This document shows, piece after piece, positions 1 through 8,862 of a stretch of DNA of 64,000 nucleotides. The translations under genes and the position numbers were made by a program. The notes beneath the pieces are model-generated. The model was not told the origin of the DNA and did no database searches. It saw nothing but the letters and a program-made list of their open reading frames with translations. Source of the DNA: Cupriavidus laharis (GTDB taxonomy: Bacteria > Pseudomonadota > Gammaproteobacteria > Burkholderiales > Burkholderiaceae); the NCBI RefSeq assembly GCF_914271435.1, contig NZ_CAJZAI010000003.1, positions 1 through 64,000 on the forward strand. Reading direction: 5' to 3'. The number at the start of each line of letters is the position of its first letter. The stretch's first letter is position 1.

Positions 1-91
1 CCCGTGTGTTGACACAGCAAGCACAACCCAACACTACAGACTACATCCCTATTCGTGACGTTGGCCTCAACCCCAACGCCACAACCCCTCA

Positions 92-206
92 TGCCTGGTG
101 ACCATAGCGAGCTGGAACCACCCCTTCCCATCCCGAACAGGTCCGTGAAACAGCTCCGCGCCGATGATAGTGCGGACTACCCGTGTGAAAGTAGGTCATC
201 GCCAGG
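92..206 (+). rRNA. rrf: 5S ribosomal RNA
   Basis: This is a 5S rRNA gene. The ends pair as expected for helix I (gcctggtga at the 5' end against tcatcgccaggc at the 3' end), and the core contains the typical stretches accatagcgagctgg, cccatcccgaac and gtgtgaaagtaggtcatcgcc. The length, about 115 nt, fits bacterial 5S. The 91 bases upstream do not look like the 23S 3' end and are probably the 23S-5S spacer, so the rest of the rRNA operon should lie just outside the window. The exact ends are uncertain by one or two bases. Confidence 0.95.
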
Positions 207-218
207 CTCTTACCCCTC

Positions 219-253
219 AAAACCCCTCGACAGCGTTCGCTGCGAGGGGTTTT
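219..253. terminator. Intrinsic terminator of the rRNA operon
   Basis: A near-perfect hairpin has outer arms aaaacccctcg and cgaggggtttt and an inner stem cagcg/cgctg around a two-base loop, followed by ttgtcttt. It ends the rRNA operon. Because it has A-runs before and T-runs after the stem, and the minus-strand operon ends at 270, it can also stop transcription coming the other way. Confidence 0.9.
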
Positions 254-269
254 GTCTTTGGGGCGCTGC

Positions 270-779
270 TCAGCGCAGTAGCTTCCCCAGTTCCTGCCAT
301 GCATCGCTGGCCACTTTTTCCAGCGTTTCCAGATGCTTCGCGGCTTCCTGCATGCGTTTTTGCTCGGCACCCGCTTCCTCGCCAGCGGCATCCAGCTGTT
401 TCTTCAGCAGTGGATCACTCTCGATCAGGCGTTTGACCGCCGCAGTCTTGACCACGGATGCGACCGCGGAGCGGTCCGCGGCAAAGCTCTCGGTCGCCTC
501 GCGCAGGCGGGCGCTGGCAGCCTTGAAGCCGTCAGCCGTCTGCTTCACCAGGACTTCGAAGGTGTCGCCATCAAGCGTGTGCGTGTCCTTGTCCGGTGCC
601 TTCAGGTCCGGCGCATCGGGCAGCAACAGGACGGTACCCGGCTCGATCCGGTTGAAGTCCACGTGCGGATTGAGTGCCTGCACGCGTTCCAGCGTGGCCG
701 ACCCCGTTGTCTTTGTTCCCGTGAGCCGCGTGGCGAGCGCTTGCAGGTCGGAGGCTTGCTTGATGACGAGGACGCGCAT
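270..779 (-). CDS. Small LysM-like protein at the end of the eCIS operon
   Basis: A 169-aa protein of unknown function, the last gene of the injection-system operon. Residues 1-60 resemble a LysM-type module (Leu/Ala-rich start, then VQALNPHVDFNRIEPGTVLLLP, cited here as a 22-residue span at about 32-53 with key NPH, I and PGT residues). The remainder is charged, Ala-rich and predicted helical, with no membrane segment or signal peptide. A good ribosome binding site (aggag) lies ahead of the ATG at 779. LysM-like modules in phage-tail systems often sit in baseplate or tube-joining proteins, so a structural or accessory role is an inference. No enzymatic motif is visible. Confidence 0.75.
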   Translation of the reverse strand: MRVLVIKQASDLQALATRLTGTKTTGSATLERVQALNPHVDFNRIEPGTVLLLPDAPDLKAPDKDTHTLDGDTFEVLVKQTADGFKAASARLREATESFAADRSAVASVVKTAAVKRLIESDPLLKKQLDAAGEEAGAEQKRMQEAAKHLETLEKVASDAWQELGKLLR

Positions 780-812
780 GGTGACGTGCTCCTGAAGTGA
801 TGCGGATACCGT

Positions 813-3800
813 TCAGCCGATGAGGTTGAGCGGCACCATCTCGGGCCGGACCGGCGCCTGGATGGGCCTTGTGGTGATATTACCGATGGCGGTGACCAGC
901 GCCTTGCCATCCGGCACCCGGATCGACACCTCCGTCCCGCCCCGCACGCGATTGGCGCTGATGACTGCGACCGGCGTGCCCAGCAGCACCGCGATGCTGA
1001 CCTCCGCGCGCAGTTCGCACCGGTTGTCGCTGAACAGCACGTCACCGCCGGCGGAGATGTCCACGGCCGGCACCCGGCCCCGCGCGATCAGTACATTGCC
1101 GACGACCTGCGCACTTGCCCCCGGCAGCGTCACTGCGGCGCCCGTGGCGGGATCCACGCCGGCTGCCGCGCCCGCGGTCTCGACAAAGGCGCGGTTGCCG
1201 ACCAGCACCAGCGTACGCCGTTCATCCACGCGCAGGGCGGTGTAGCGGTCCAGCCGCGAGAGCCCGTTGGCGCCAGGCTGCGGTTCATCGATATGCAGGG
1301 CATACCAGGCGGTGTCGCTCCTTGCGTTGCTGAACTGGACGTCGCGCTCCACGTGATTGTGGCTCACCTGGGCCTGCACATACGGTGCACGGATCGCGAT
1401 ACCGGCCACCATGCCGCCGAACGCCTCCTGCGGGCCGACTTCCGACACCACATTACTGCCGATGCGCGGCTGCTGCACCGAAAATGCCGCGATGCCCGCG
1501 ATCAGCTGCTGACCCTGGATTGCCTCCTGCCCAAGCTTGCGCAGCGTATTGCCGGCCACGGTGACAGACTCTGTGCGCACGATGCCGATGCCGACGATGG
1601 TGCCGGTGTTCGCCGCGTTGGCGCCGGCGGCAGGGCCCAGTTCGCGCAGGTGGTTGTTCTCGATCGACAGCGAGCCCGACCTGGCAGCATCCGTCATGAC
1701 AATGCCGTTGCCGCAGCGCGTGATGATATTGAGCTTGGCGATCAGCTCCTGCACAGGCGCCTCGACCGAGATGCCCGCGTCGGCGAAACCTTCGATCTGG
1801 TTTGCCAGCACCTGTGCCTGGTCGCTGCCGTTTTTGTCCAGGCCGGCTACCAGCGCGATGCCGGCGCCGCGCAGCACCCGCTCGCCGTCACGGCTCGCGC
1901 GCAGCTTGTTTTCGCCGATCCAGACGCCATCCGCCGCGCAACGGATGCCGGTGCCATGCACCTGCAGGTTGTTGCCGCAGATGCGCATGCCCGCGCCGGG
2001 CAGGCCGATGCCCCCCGCGCTCAGTCCCGCTTCATGCGTGCCCAGCACCTGATTGCCCGTCATGCGCGTTTCATAGGCGTGCGCGACCGCACCGTCCAGC
2101 AGCACGGCGTTGTCGCGGCAGGCAAAGACGTTGTCGTCGATGCGCAGTACTGCGGTCACCAGACCCTGCGGCGCCTCGCTGGTGCCGGCTTCGAGAGCGC
2201 GCACGCCGTCCGGCGCCAGCAGCAGGTTGTCTTCGATGCAGGCGCCCATGACGACGCCGCTCAGCGCAATGGCCGCACTTTGCGCATCGCCGGTGTTGAA
2301 CACGGCCACGGCGAGCTGGCGCAGCGCCAGGCCCGCGGCGGTGCGCACGCAGATCGCGGATTCGCGGCCCAGCGAGACAATGGCCAGCGCATCGATGGCG
2401 ATCGCCCATGAACTTTCGACGATGAATGCCGCGCCCGGCGCGGCAATGGCGGTGGCTGCGCCCTGGCCGGTGATGCGCACGGACCGGGCAGAGGTGATGC
2501 GAACCGGCTCGCCGAGCACGTACTGGCCGGCATGCAGGCATACCGTGCCGCCGGTGTCGCGCACCTTGTCGACGGCGTCCTGGATGGTGAACTGGCCACT
2601 CGCGTGCGAAGCCGGCGTGACGCAATGCGTGCAGGCGCAGCCGTCGCCGCCGCTTTGTGGCGGCCAGTCATTGCGGCAGTCCGACACGGTGCCGGCACCC
2701 ACGTCCCAGATGCCCAGCCGTGCGTAGTGATGGTGGATGCCGCGCGGCGGCGCGAGGTCGAGGATTTCCACCGATGCATCGGCCGTGCGTGCGGCGAACA
2801 CCCAGTAGTCGCCGGCGCGGAATCCCTTGGTGCCGGTCGAAGCGAAGCGCACCGTAATGCCGTCTTCCAGCAGCAGCGTGGTAGCTGCCGCGGGCACCTT
2901 GATCACGCCGGCGGAGCCCGGGCCGTCCAGGTCCTGCACCGGTACCGGGTTGCCGCCCGGATTTGTGCGGAAGACCTGGCCCTTCTGGTCCCAGCGGCGC
3001 ACGCGCAGGTTGCGCGATGCCGGGAAGGTATTGTCCGGAAAGCTGCCCGGCAGCATCGCTGCGGGCAGGCCCGGCGCAAACGTGATGCGCCGGGTCGCAT
3101 CGTCGACGGTGATGCGGCGCATCTCGCCGCCGGCCTGCGAGAACTCGCGCACGTCGTCGGTGATCTCGACCCAGTCGCCCGTATTGAAGCGCAGCACGTC
3201 GTCGCGGCCCAGTGTCGCCAGTTCCAGTTCGGTGGCGGAGGCCATGCTCGCCACGCGGCTGCCGACGCTGGCATTCTCGCGCGACCACTTGAAGGTTGCC
3301 GTACCGCCCGGTTGCCCCGGATCGTGGATCTCCACGCGGTAGAGCTGGTTTTCGAGCCCACGATAGCCACCCGTGGGCGGCAGCTCGCACGGGTCGTCCG
3401 TGGGCGCGGCATCGAACGTGCCGGTGCTCAGCACGCCGGTGGACGGCGCGATCTGCGCGGACCAGCCCGGCACATCGGCATCGGGCGTGCCGCAGGTAGT
3501 GGCGGTGCCCGCATCGTCGGCCAGCACGCGCACCTGCCACACTGTCTGCACACGCGAGCTGGTCTCCACAGCGACCGCGCTTTCCACAAGGTCGGGCTGC
3601 TCCAGATGCGTGACTTCGCGATTCCACACATCAAGGTAGACCAGGTGGCGGCCGGCGGTGGGCAGCGCGGGTGCACCGGGCAGATACGGCTGCGCGCCAT
3701 ACGTGCCGGGATCGGTGTATACCGTTTCCGCCATCAGGCTGTCGAAGGCGCGCTTGGCCGGGTCGCCGGAGGCCGCGCCGTGGTGCTCGGCGAGCAGCCC

Positions 3801-4049
3801 GTCCACGTACATCCGGCCCTTGCCGATCTGCAGCGTGCCGGCCGTGGCCGTGATCTTGAACGCGTCCGGCGTGGTGGACGAGACCGTGGCGCGCCCCAGC
3901 GTGTCGCTGGCCAGCGCGCGCAGGCGCCGGTCGATGACCGCTACCAGTTCGTTGGCGTCGGCATCGAGCAGCACGCCGCCCTGTTTGAGCTCGACGCCCG
4001 CGTAGTCGAGCAGGGGATTCAATCGGACTCGGGAGAAATCGGCAGCCAT
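813..4049 (-). CDS. DUF6519 / right-handed beta-helix protein of the eCIS
   Basis: A 1078-aa protein. The N-terminus (FSRVRLNPLLDYAGVELKQG, then LLDADANE) matches the opening typical of DUF6519 proteins found in phage-tail-like loci. From about residue 550 onward it becomes a long series of short strands rich in N, I, V and G with repeated IxxNxL-type turns, the pattern of a right-handed parallel beta-helix. I chose the ATG at 4049, which has a ggag ribosome site (ggagacctccc), although the frame stays open to 4598 inside the upstream gene. Beta-helix proteins in tail systems act as fibres, spikes or baseplate decorations. As no other fibre gene is seen here, this is the best candidate for a target-contacting or baseplate-shell component (inference). 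Confidence 0.8.
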   Translation of the reverse strand: MAADFSRVRLNPLLDYAGVELKQGGVLLDADANELVAVIDRRLRALASDTLGRATVSSTTPDAFKITATAGTLQIGKGRMYVDGLLAEHHGAASGDPAKRAFDSLMAETVYTDPGTYGAQPYLPGAPALPTAGRHLVYLDVWNREVTHLEQPDLVESAVAVETSSRVQTVWQVRVLADDAGTATTCGTPDADVPGWSAQIAPSTGVLSTGTFDAAPTDDPCELPPTGGYRGLENQLYRVEIHDPGQPGGTATFKWSRENASVGSRVASMASATELELATLGRDDVLRFNTGDWVEITDDVREFSQAGGEMRRITVDDATRRITFAPGLPAAMLPGSFPDNTFPASRNLRVRRWDQKGQVFRTNPGGNPVPVQDLDGPGSAGVIKVPAAATTLLLEDGITVRFASTGTKGFRAGDYWVFAARTADASVEILDLAPPRGIHHHYARLGIWDVGAGTVSDCRNDWPPQSGGDGCACTHCVTPASHASGQFTIQDAVDKVRDTGGTVCLHAGQYVLGEPVRITSARSVRITGQGAATAIAAPGAAFIVESSWAIAIDALAIVSLGRESAICVRTAAGLALRQLAVAVFNTGDAQSAAIALSGVVMGACIEDNLLLAPDGVRALEAGTSEAPQGLVTAVLRIDDNVFACRDNAVLLDGAVAHAYETRMTGNQVLGTHEAGLSAGGIGLPGAGMRICGNNLQVHGTGIRCAADGVWIGENKLRASRDGERVLRGAGIALVAGLDKNGSDQAQVLANQIEGFADAGISVEAPVQELIAKLNIITRCGNGIVMTDAARSGSLSIENNHLRELGPAAGANAANTGTIVGIGIVRTESVTVAGNTLRKLGQEAIQGQQLIAGIAAFSVQQPRIGSNVVSEVGPQEAFGGMVAGIAIRAPYVQAQVSHNHVERDVQFSNARSDTAWYALHIDEPQPGANGLSRLDRYTALRVDERRTLVLVGNRAFVETAGAAAGVDPATGAAVTLPGASAQVVGNVLIARGRVPAVDISAGGDVLFSDNRCELRAEVSIAVLLGTPVAVISANRVRGGTEVSIRVPDGKALVTAIGNITTRPIQAPVRPEMVPLNLIG

Positions 4050-4081
4050 GGGAGGTCTCCGGCGTGTCAGCGTGTGGCGCG

Positions 4082-6199
4082 TCAGGTAGCGTAGAAGATT
4101 CCGGCGTGCAAGCCGAAGCGCAGGTATTCGTCTAGCCGGATGCGCAGGTTGGTCTCGCGCTGCGGCTGGAACAGGGCATGCAGCACGCCCATCTCGCCGC
4201 CATCGCTCGCGCCTTCGCGGATGGCCTTGTCGGTGGCGTGGCGCAGTTGCCCGTAGCCGGGATCGCCGTACCGCAGCGACGTGAAGTGGGGCATCACGCC
4301 GGGGTGCTGTGCGTCGGGAACGCAGCGATAGCGCTGTGGCGTGATGGCGCCCGCCGGCACGAAACAGAAGCGCACGCAGCCTTCCTGCCGGCGCTCGGCG
4401 ATGACGGGGGCGGTCCACGTTTCTCCCGGCGCGGCGCCAAGCCGCGCGAAGAACAGGCTGTCCGATGCGAGCACGATCACGCTTGCATGGACCTTGCCGA
4501 TCACCGTGCTTTCCGCCAAAGTCAGCCGGGCTCCCGGGCCGCCCGTATTGCCGGCGGCGCAGGCCGTGTTCTCGGGGGCGCCGGCATCGACGATGCAATC
4601 GCGTAGCGTCACCTCGGCATCGGGCACTGCCAGGATGGGGCCCGTGATGCAGCGCTCCAGCGTGACGCTGGCGAACGGATGCCCGATCACGAGGCTCACC
4701 GCGCCCGGCGATACCGCGTTGCCGTCCGGATGCAGGGCCAGCCCCGGCACCAGCGTGCAGTCGCGCAGCACCAGTTCGCGCGGCTCGTCGTCGGCACCTG
4801 CCGGCAGGCGCAGCGCGCCGCCGCTGAAGACGATGCCCTCGATCACCAGCCGGCCACGCGCGCCGATATCGAGCGTGACGTCGCCGCTTGCGGCGACCAG
4901 CGGCCGCGCGCTGCTGGCCGCCGCCACCACCACGCCCCGGCCGGGCGCGTTCGGCGCCAGCACCGGATCGACTTTCAGCACCGGCGTCTGCGCATAGGCG
5001 AGGCTGTCCTGGATGAGCAGCCTGCCGCCGCCGGCAATGGCGTCCAGTTCCGGCTGCAGCGCGCCGCCCTGGCCGACGGTGCGCTGGACCGGCAGCTTGC
5101 CGCCTTCGGGCGCGCGTTCGTATTCGCCGCCGCCGATGGCGCGCGCCTGCCCGTAGTGGAACGTGGCCAGCAACGGCCCATCTTCGGCGGCGCCAAGCAG
5201 CACGCGGCCACGCTCGGGATCGAAGCCGATGGTGCCGGCTGGGACCGCGTCTTCATGGTTCCAGCCCACGACGTTGCCGCCGCCGTCGACGATGTCGCGC
5301 AGGTCGCACACGCGCACGCTGCCGACCGGGACCGGCACGGGTGGATTGCCGGGGCGCAGCAGCGCGAGGCTTTCGGCGGGGCCGTAGTCGTCGTCCAGTC
5401 GCGCGTCGGGAGCCGGCGTGGTACTGCCCTGCGCAGCGCGCACGGCCAGGGCCATCAGGCGCACGCCGAGCGGTTCTGGCACGTTGACCGGCTCGGCAAG
5501 ATGGCTGATGTCATCCTCGGTCTGCGCGCGGCGGAATAGCCGGCAGTCGGCCCCGAGCGGATTGAGCCGGAACCGTCGCCCGCTGGCGTCGTCCGGATCG
5601 GGCGTGAGCGGGATGGCAGACAGGCGCAGCGCCAGCAGCCGCCACAGGAAGATGCCGACGTTCGGGATGTTGTAGCGGCCCGCGCCGCTTTCGGGGCGGC
5701 GCATTTCCGCGGTACGCGCCACCGCGTTGAACGCGCCGCCGAGCCGCAGCATGGCGGGCAGGTCGCGCAGCGGTGCCGTGGCCGGCGCCTGCAGGCGCAC
5801 GTGTTTCATGTACTGCGTGGTGGCCAGTTGCGTGAAGAACTCCACCGCATGGGCCGGCCAGTCGGTCACGTCCTGCGCCAGTTCCTCGAGCATCAGCGCG
5901 GTGCCCTTGCGCCGGCGGAAGGCAATGGTATGGGCCACCTCGGCGCGTGGCGATGCGATCCTCGGCGATACGCCGTGCAGCGGCCGGTAGCCGATCAGGT
6001 CGCCGATATAGGGCGCGACCCAGTCCGCGCAGGTTTCGATGAACTGGTCGTCATAGAGCTGCGCTACGTTCTCCTCGAGTGCGGCGAACTCCTGCGCGAA
6101 CGCGGCCAGCAGCGCGCGCAGCGGTTCGCCTTGCTCGGCGTCGCGCAGCCGGTAGACTGCCGGCAGCAGGCTGTAGAGCCGTTCCGCGCTGATGCTCAT
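4082..6199 (-). CDS. Phage tail protein I-like baseplate protein with beta-helix C-terminus
   Basis: A 705-aa protein. The first about 160 residues (LYSLLPAVYRLRDAEQ, later WVAPYIGDLIGYRPLHG) have the hallmark of phage tail protein I / eCIS wedge proteins, which link the baseplate J-like proteins to fibres. The C-terminal half (about residues 430-600) has short beta-rich turns such as LVIEGIVFSGG and VTLRDCIVDAG, suggesting a beta-helix. The start codon at 6199 overlaps the stop of the upstream baseplate gene by 4 nt (ATGA), so translation is probably coupled. It corresponds in order to the Afp12/Pvc12 region of characterised systems, but the beta-helix extension makes the family assignment approximate. 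Confidence 0.8.
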   Translation of the reverse strand: MSISAERLYSLLPAVYRLRDAEQGEPLRALLAAFAQEFAALEENVAQLYDDQFIETCADWVAPYIGDLIGYRPLHGVSPRIASPRAEVAHTIAFRRRKGTALMLEELAQDVTDWPAHAVEFFTQLATTQYMKHVRLQAPATAPLRDLPAMLRLGGAFNAVARTAEMRRPESGAGRYNIPNVGIFLWRLLALRLSAIPLTPDPDDASGRRFRLNPLGADCRLFRRAQTEDDISHLAEPVNVPEPLGVRLMALAVRAAQGSTTPAPDARLDDDYGPAESLALLRPGNPPVPVPVGSVRVCDLRDIVDGGGNVVGWNHEDAVPAGTIGFDPERGRVLLGAAEDGPLLATFHYGQARAIGGGEYERAPEGGKLPVQRTVGQGGALQPELDAIAGGGRLLIQDSLAYAQTPVLKVDPVLAPNAPGRGVVVAAASSARPLVAASGDVTLDIGARGRLVIEGIVFSGGALRLPAGADDEPRELVLRDCTLVPGLALHPDGNAVSPGAVSLVIGHPFASVTLERCITGPILAVPDAEVTLRDCIVDAGAPENTACAAGNTGGPGARLTLAESTVIGKVHASVIVLASDSLFFARLGAAPGETWTAPVIAERRQEGCVRFCFVPAGAITPQRYRCVPDAQHPGVMPHFTSLRYGDPGYGQLRHATDKAIREGASDGGEMGVLHALFQPQRETNLRIRLDEYLRFGLHAGIFYAT

Positions 6200-8862
6200 G
6201 TCAGCTCCTCCAGCAGGTCGAACGGCCCCGGATCGAGCGTGAGCAGCTCGGCCGGCTGTGCCGCGCCGCCCTGCACGCGCATGCGCGCCGCCAGCAGCCG
6301 CACCTGCCGTGACGGCACGGTCTGCGCTACCGGCTGCGTGCCGCCGTAGAGCCGGGTCAGCGCGACGGCCACCACGCCGGGCACGGCCTGCGCGGCGGCG
6401 ATCACCTCCGACTGCTGTACCGGCTGCGCCAGTTCGCGCGCGTCAAAGGCAAAGCGCGCGCGCAGCGCCGCTTCCACCGCGGCCAGCACGGTCTTGGTGT
6501 CATAGTCGGGATCGCGCCGGACGCGCAGGCCAAGCCTGAACGTGCTCAGGCTGGCGGGCAGCAGTTGCACGGCCACGTGCGGGTCGCCACCGTCTCTGAG
6601 CGCGCCGAGGAGGTGCTGCCAGACCGGACTGGCCGGGGTGAGCGGCAGGCCATCCGGCGCCGCCACGGTAATGGCGATGGTGGCGCCCGCGTGCAGGTCC
6701 AGCACGCGCGCCTGCGCCTTGGCCACGCCGCTGAACGCGCGTGCGAAATCCTCATAGTCGAGCAGTGACACCGCGCGGCCCAGTGTGCGCGTGAACAGCG
6801 GCATGCTGCGGCGCGCGGCGTCCGGGCCTTCGGGGTCGGTGCCGCCTTCCGCGGCAATGGGGTTGCTCACGCTCTTCAGGCCGAGCGGGCGGCTCATGAG
6901 CTGCGTGAGCTTGTCGGCGTCGACATTGCCTTGCGCACCCAGTCCCTTGCGATACGCGGCGCGCACGTTGTTCGTGCCGCTCGGCAGGCGCGCGCCGCGC
7001 AGGCCATCGCCGAATACCACATGCAGCCGGCCCTGCTCGTCGGTGCCGAGCGTGTAGGCGCGCTCGGTGGCCGCCGCGCCGTACATCGCCGGCCGCTCGT
7101 GCCAGGCGATGTCGCTGACGCGCACGGTCAGGTCGGCGGCGGCGCCCAGTTCATTGTCCGCGGCGCGCCAGGTCAGCGGCAACTGCTTCAGCTCGAAGCG
7201 CTGGAAGGCCTGGCTGGCATCGCCGCTGCCCAGCACCTGGGCGACCGACTCGCCGTGCGTGGCGGGCGCCACGTTGGCGTGCACGACCACGCTGTCGCGC
7301 TGCAGCGGCTGCGGCAGCGGCGGCGCGATTTCCAGCTCGCAGCGGCCCGCACCGAGCGGGTGCGCGGCGACAAGCGTGGCCTGCACGACCACTGTCTGAC
7401 CGTCCTTCACCTGCGTGCCGCGTACGATCAGGCGCCGTCCCGGCAGCAGGCCATCGGCGCCGATGTCTGCCGGGATGCGGTCGCCCGCTACCGCCGTGGT
7501 GACAGGGTAGGCCGCGAAGGCCAGCGGCTCGGACTGGGCAAACACCGCCGTCTCGCGCACATAGGCCTGGAACTGCGCGGCGTAGTTGGCACCCTGCAAT
7601 TGCAGCCGCGTGACCTTGGCCGCGGTGGCGAACGCGGCGCGCGATACCTCCGACACATTGGTGACCCGGTACAGCTCGACATAGGTCCCTGACGGTGCCG
7701 GCTCGCTGGCGTACAGGAACCCGCCCTTGGCCAGCACCACGTGGCTGCCGTGCTGCACCTCGGCATACACCGCATCCAGGTCGACATGGCCGCCCGCCGC
7801 GGTGGCGCCCGCGGGCGACAGCGTGAAGCCCGGCCACTCGCTGGCCACGTTGCCTTCCGAATCCGAACCGCCCGGGTAGTTGGCGCGATAGCTCCACGGC
7901 ATGCTGCCCCACATCGGCGCGTTGTGCCCGAACACGGCGGCACGCTTGCGCAGCACATATGCCTGTGGGTGCTGCGTAGCCGGATTGGCAAACGGCTGGA
8001 TCGATCCCAGCCCGCGCTTCCAGCGCACCAGCGTGCGGTCGGCGTCCGGCTGCGGTTCGACGCTGTCGATGATGCGGAAGTCCCAGTTATTGCTGTTGGC
8101 GTCGGCAAGGAATTCATCGCCGAGGAACAGCAGCGCATCGCCGGCTCGCAGGCTGTTGCGCACGCCGGCCAGGTAGGTGAACGTGTCGTTGTGCCCCGGC
8201 ATGCGGCTGTCGCTCATCCACGGGCGGATGCCGTTCCATGCGGGCCGCGCCTCGGCCAGCGCTTCCACGGTCTCGAAGGTCTGCGGCAGTTCGCCCGGGC
8301 CGGGCACGCTCTGGACTTTCAGGCCGGCATCGAGCGACAGGCTCGGCGGCACGCCGGTGACGAAGTTGCCGGGCTCGGGCGGCAGGCCGGGCGGCGGCGC
8401 CGGCGGCGTCTCCAGGGCGAAGGCCAGCCAGGTCTGCGCCGCCACGCCCGGGCGCAGCCGGTAGCCGATGAGCTTGCCCATCTCCTGCAGCGATACGGGT
8501 TCCACCGCCGTGCGCAGGTACGACTCGTTGGCGATGCGTTCCTGGTAGAAGGTCAGCACGTCCGCCGCACAGGCAAACGCATCGAGCAGACCGATCGTGA
8601 AATCGTCGCTGTCGCGCGTGCGCAGCCGGTCCAGCGGCGCGAATGCCGAAGACGACAGCGAAGCCTGCAGGCTTTCGCGGAACTGCGCATAGTCGCCGAT
8701 GCGGTAGGCGATGGCGGAAAGGCCGCCGCGGTTGCCCAGCCCCTGCGGCGTCTGCGCGACGATACCGTCGCAGCAGCCGCACGCTTCGCTGCCCGGCGGC
8801 AGCGCCGGCACGTGCGGCTTGAGGTGGGGCACCGGCGTCATGCCGGCCTGGCGTGTGGTCAT
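6196..8862 (-). CDS. Putative baseplate assembly protein (baseplate J-like, large)
   Basis: An 888-aa baseplate wedge protein. The N-terminal part contains IGDYAQFRESL and a DDFTIGLLDAFACAADVLTFYQ-like stretch (key residues D, LLDA, ADVLTFYQ near 85-110), typical of the putative baseplate assembly family in contractile tails. The C-terminal third carries the baseplate J-like pattern, with DYEDFARAFSGVAKAQA and later a conserved AVPGVVAVALTRLYGG. An unusual Cys cluster (EACGCCDG, Cys28/30/31) is near the N-terminus. Start (8862) and stop (6196) each overlap the neighbouring genes by 4 nt. The role is inferred from family and position: it forms wedges around the hub that trigger sheath contraction. 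Confidence 0.88.
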   Translation of the reverse strand: MTTRQAGMTPVPHLKPHVPALPPGSEACGCCDGIVAQTPQGLGNRGGLSAIAYRIGDYAQFRESLQASLSSSAFAPLDRLRTRDSDDFTIGLLDAFACAADVLTFYQERIANESYLRTAVEPVSLQEMGKLIGYRLRPGVAAQTWLAFALETPPAPPPGLPPEPGNFVTGVPPSLSLDAGLKVQSVPGPGELPQTFETVEALAEARPAWNGIRPWMSDSRMPGHNDTFTYLAGVRNSLRAGDALLFLGDEFLADANSNNWDFRIIDSVEPQPDADRTLVRWKRGLGSIQPFANPATQHPQAYVLRKRAAVFGHNAPMWGSMPWSYRANYPGGSDSEGNVASEWPGFTLSPAGATAAGGHVDLDAVYAEVQHGSHVVLAKGGFLYASEPAPSGTYVELYRVTNVSEVSRAAFATAAKVTRLQLQGANYAAQFQAYVRETAVFAQSEPLAFAAYPVTTAVAGDRIPADIGADGLLPGRRLIVRGTQVKDGQTVVVQATLVAAHPLGAGRCELEIAPPLPQPLQRDSVVVHANVAPATHGESVAQVLGSGDASQAFQRFELKQLPLTWRAADNELGAAADLTVRVSDIAWHERPAMYGAAATERAYTLGTDEQGRLHVVFGDGLRGARLPSGTNNVRAAYRKGLGAQGNVDADKLTQLMSRPLGLKSVSNPIAAEGGTDPEGPDAARRSMPLFTRTLGRAVSLLDYEDFARAFSGVAKAQARVLDLHAGATIAITVAAPDGLPLTPASPVWQHLLGALRDGGDPHVAVQLLPASLSTFRLGLRVRRDPDYDTKTVLAAVEAALRARFAFDARELAQPVQQSEVIAAAQAVPGVVAVALTRLYGGTQPVAQTVPSRQVRLLAARMRVQGGAAQPAELLTLDPGPFDLLEELT

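Noticed and set aside
4050..4598. Extended upstream reading frame of the DUF6519 gene
   Set aside because: It is an Arg-rich shadow of the tail-protein-I gene. The family start MAADFSRVRL with a ggag site at 4049 is better.
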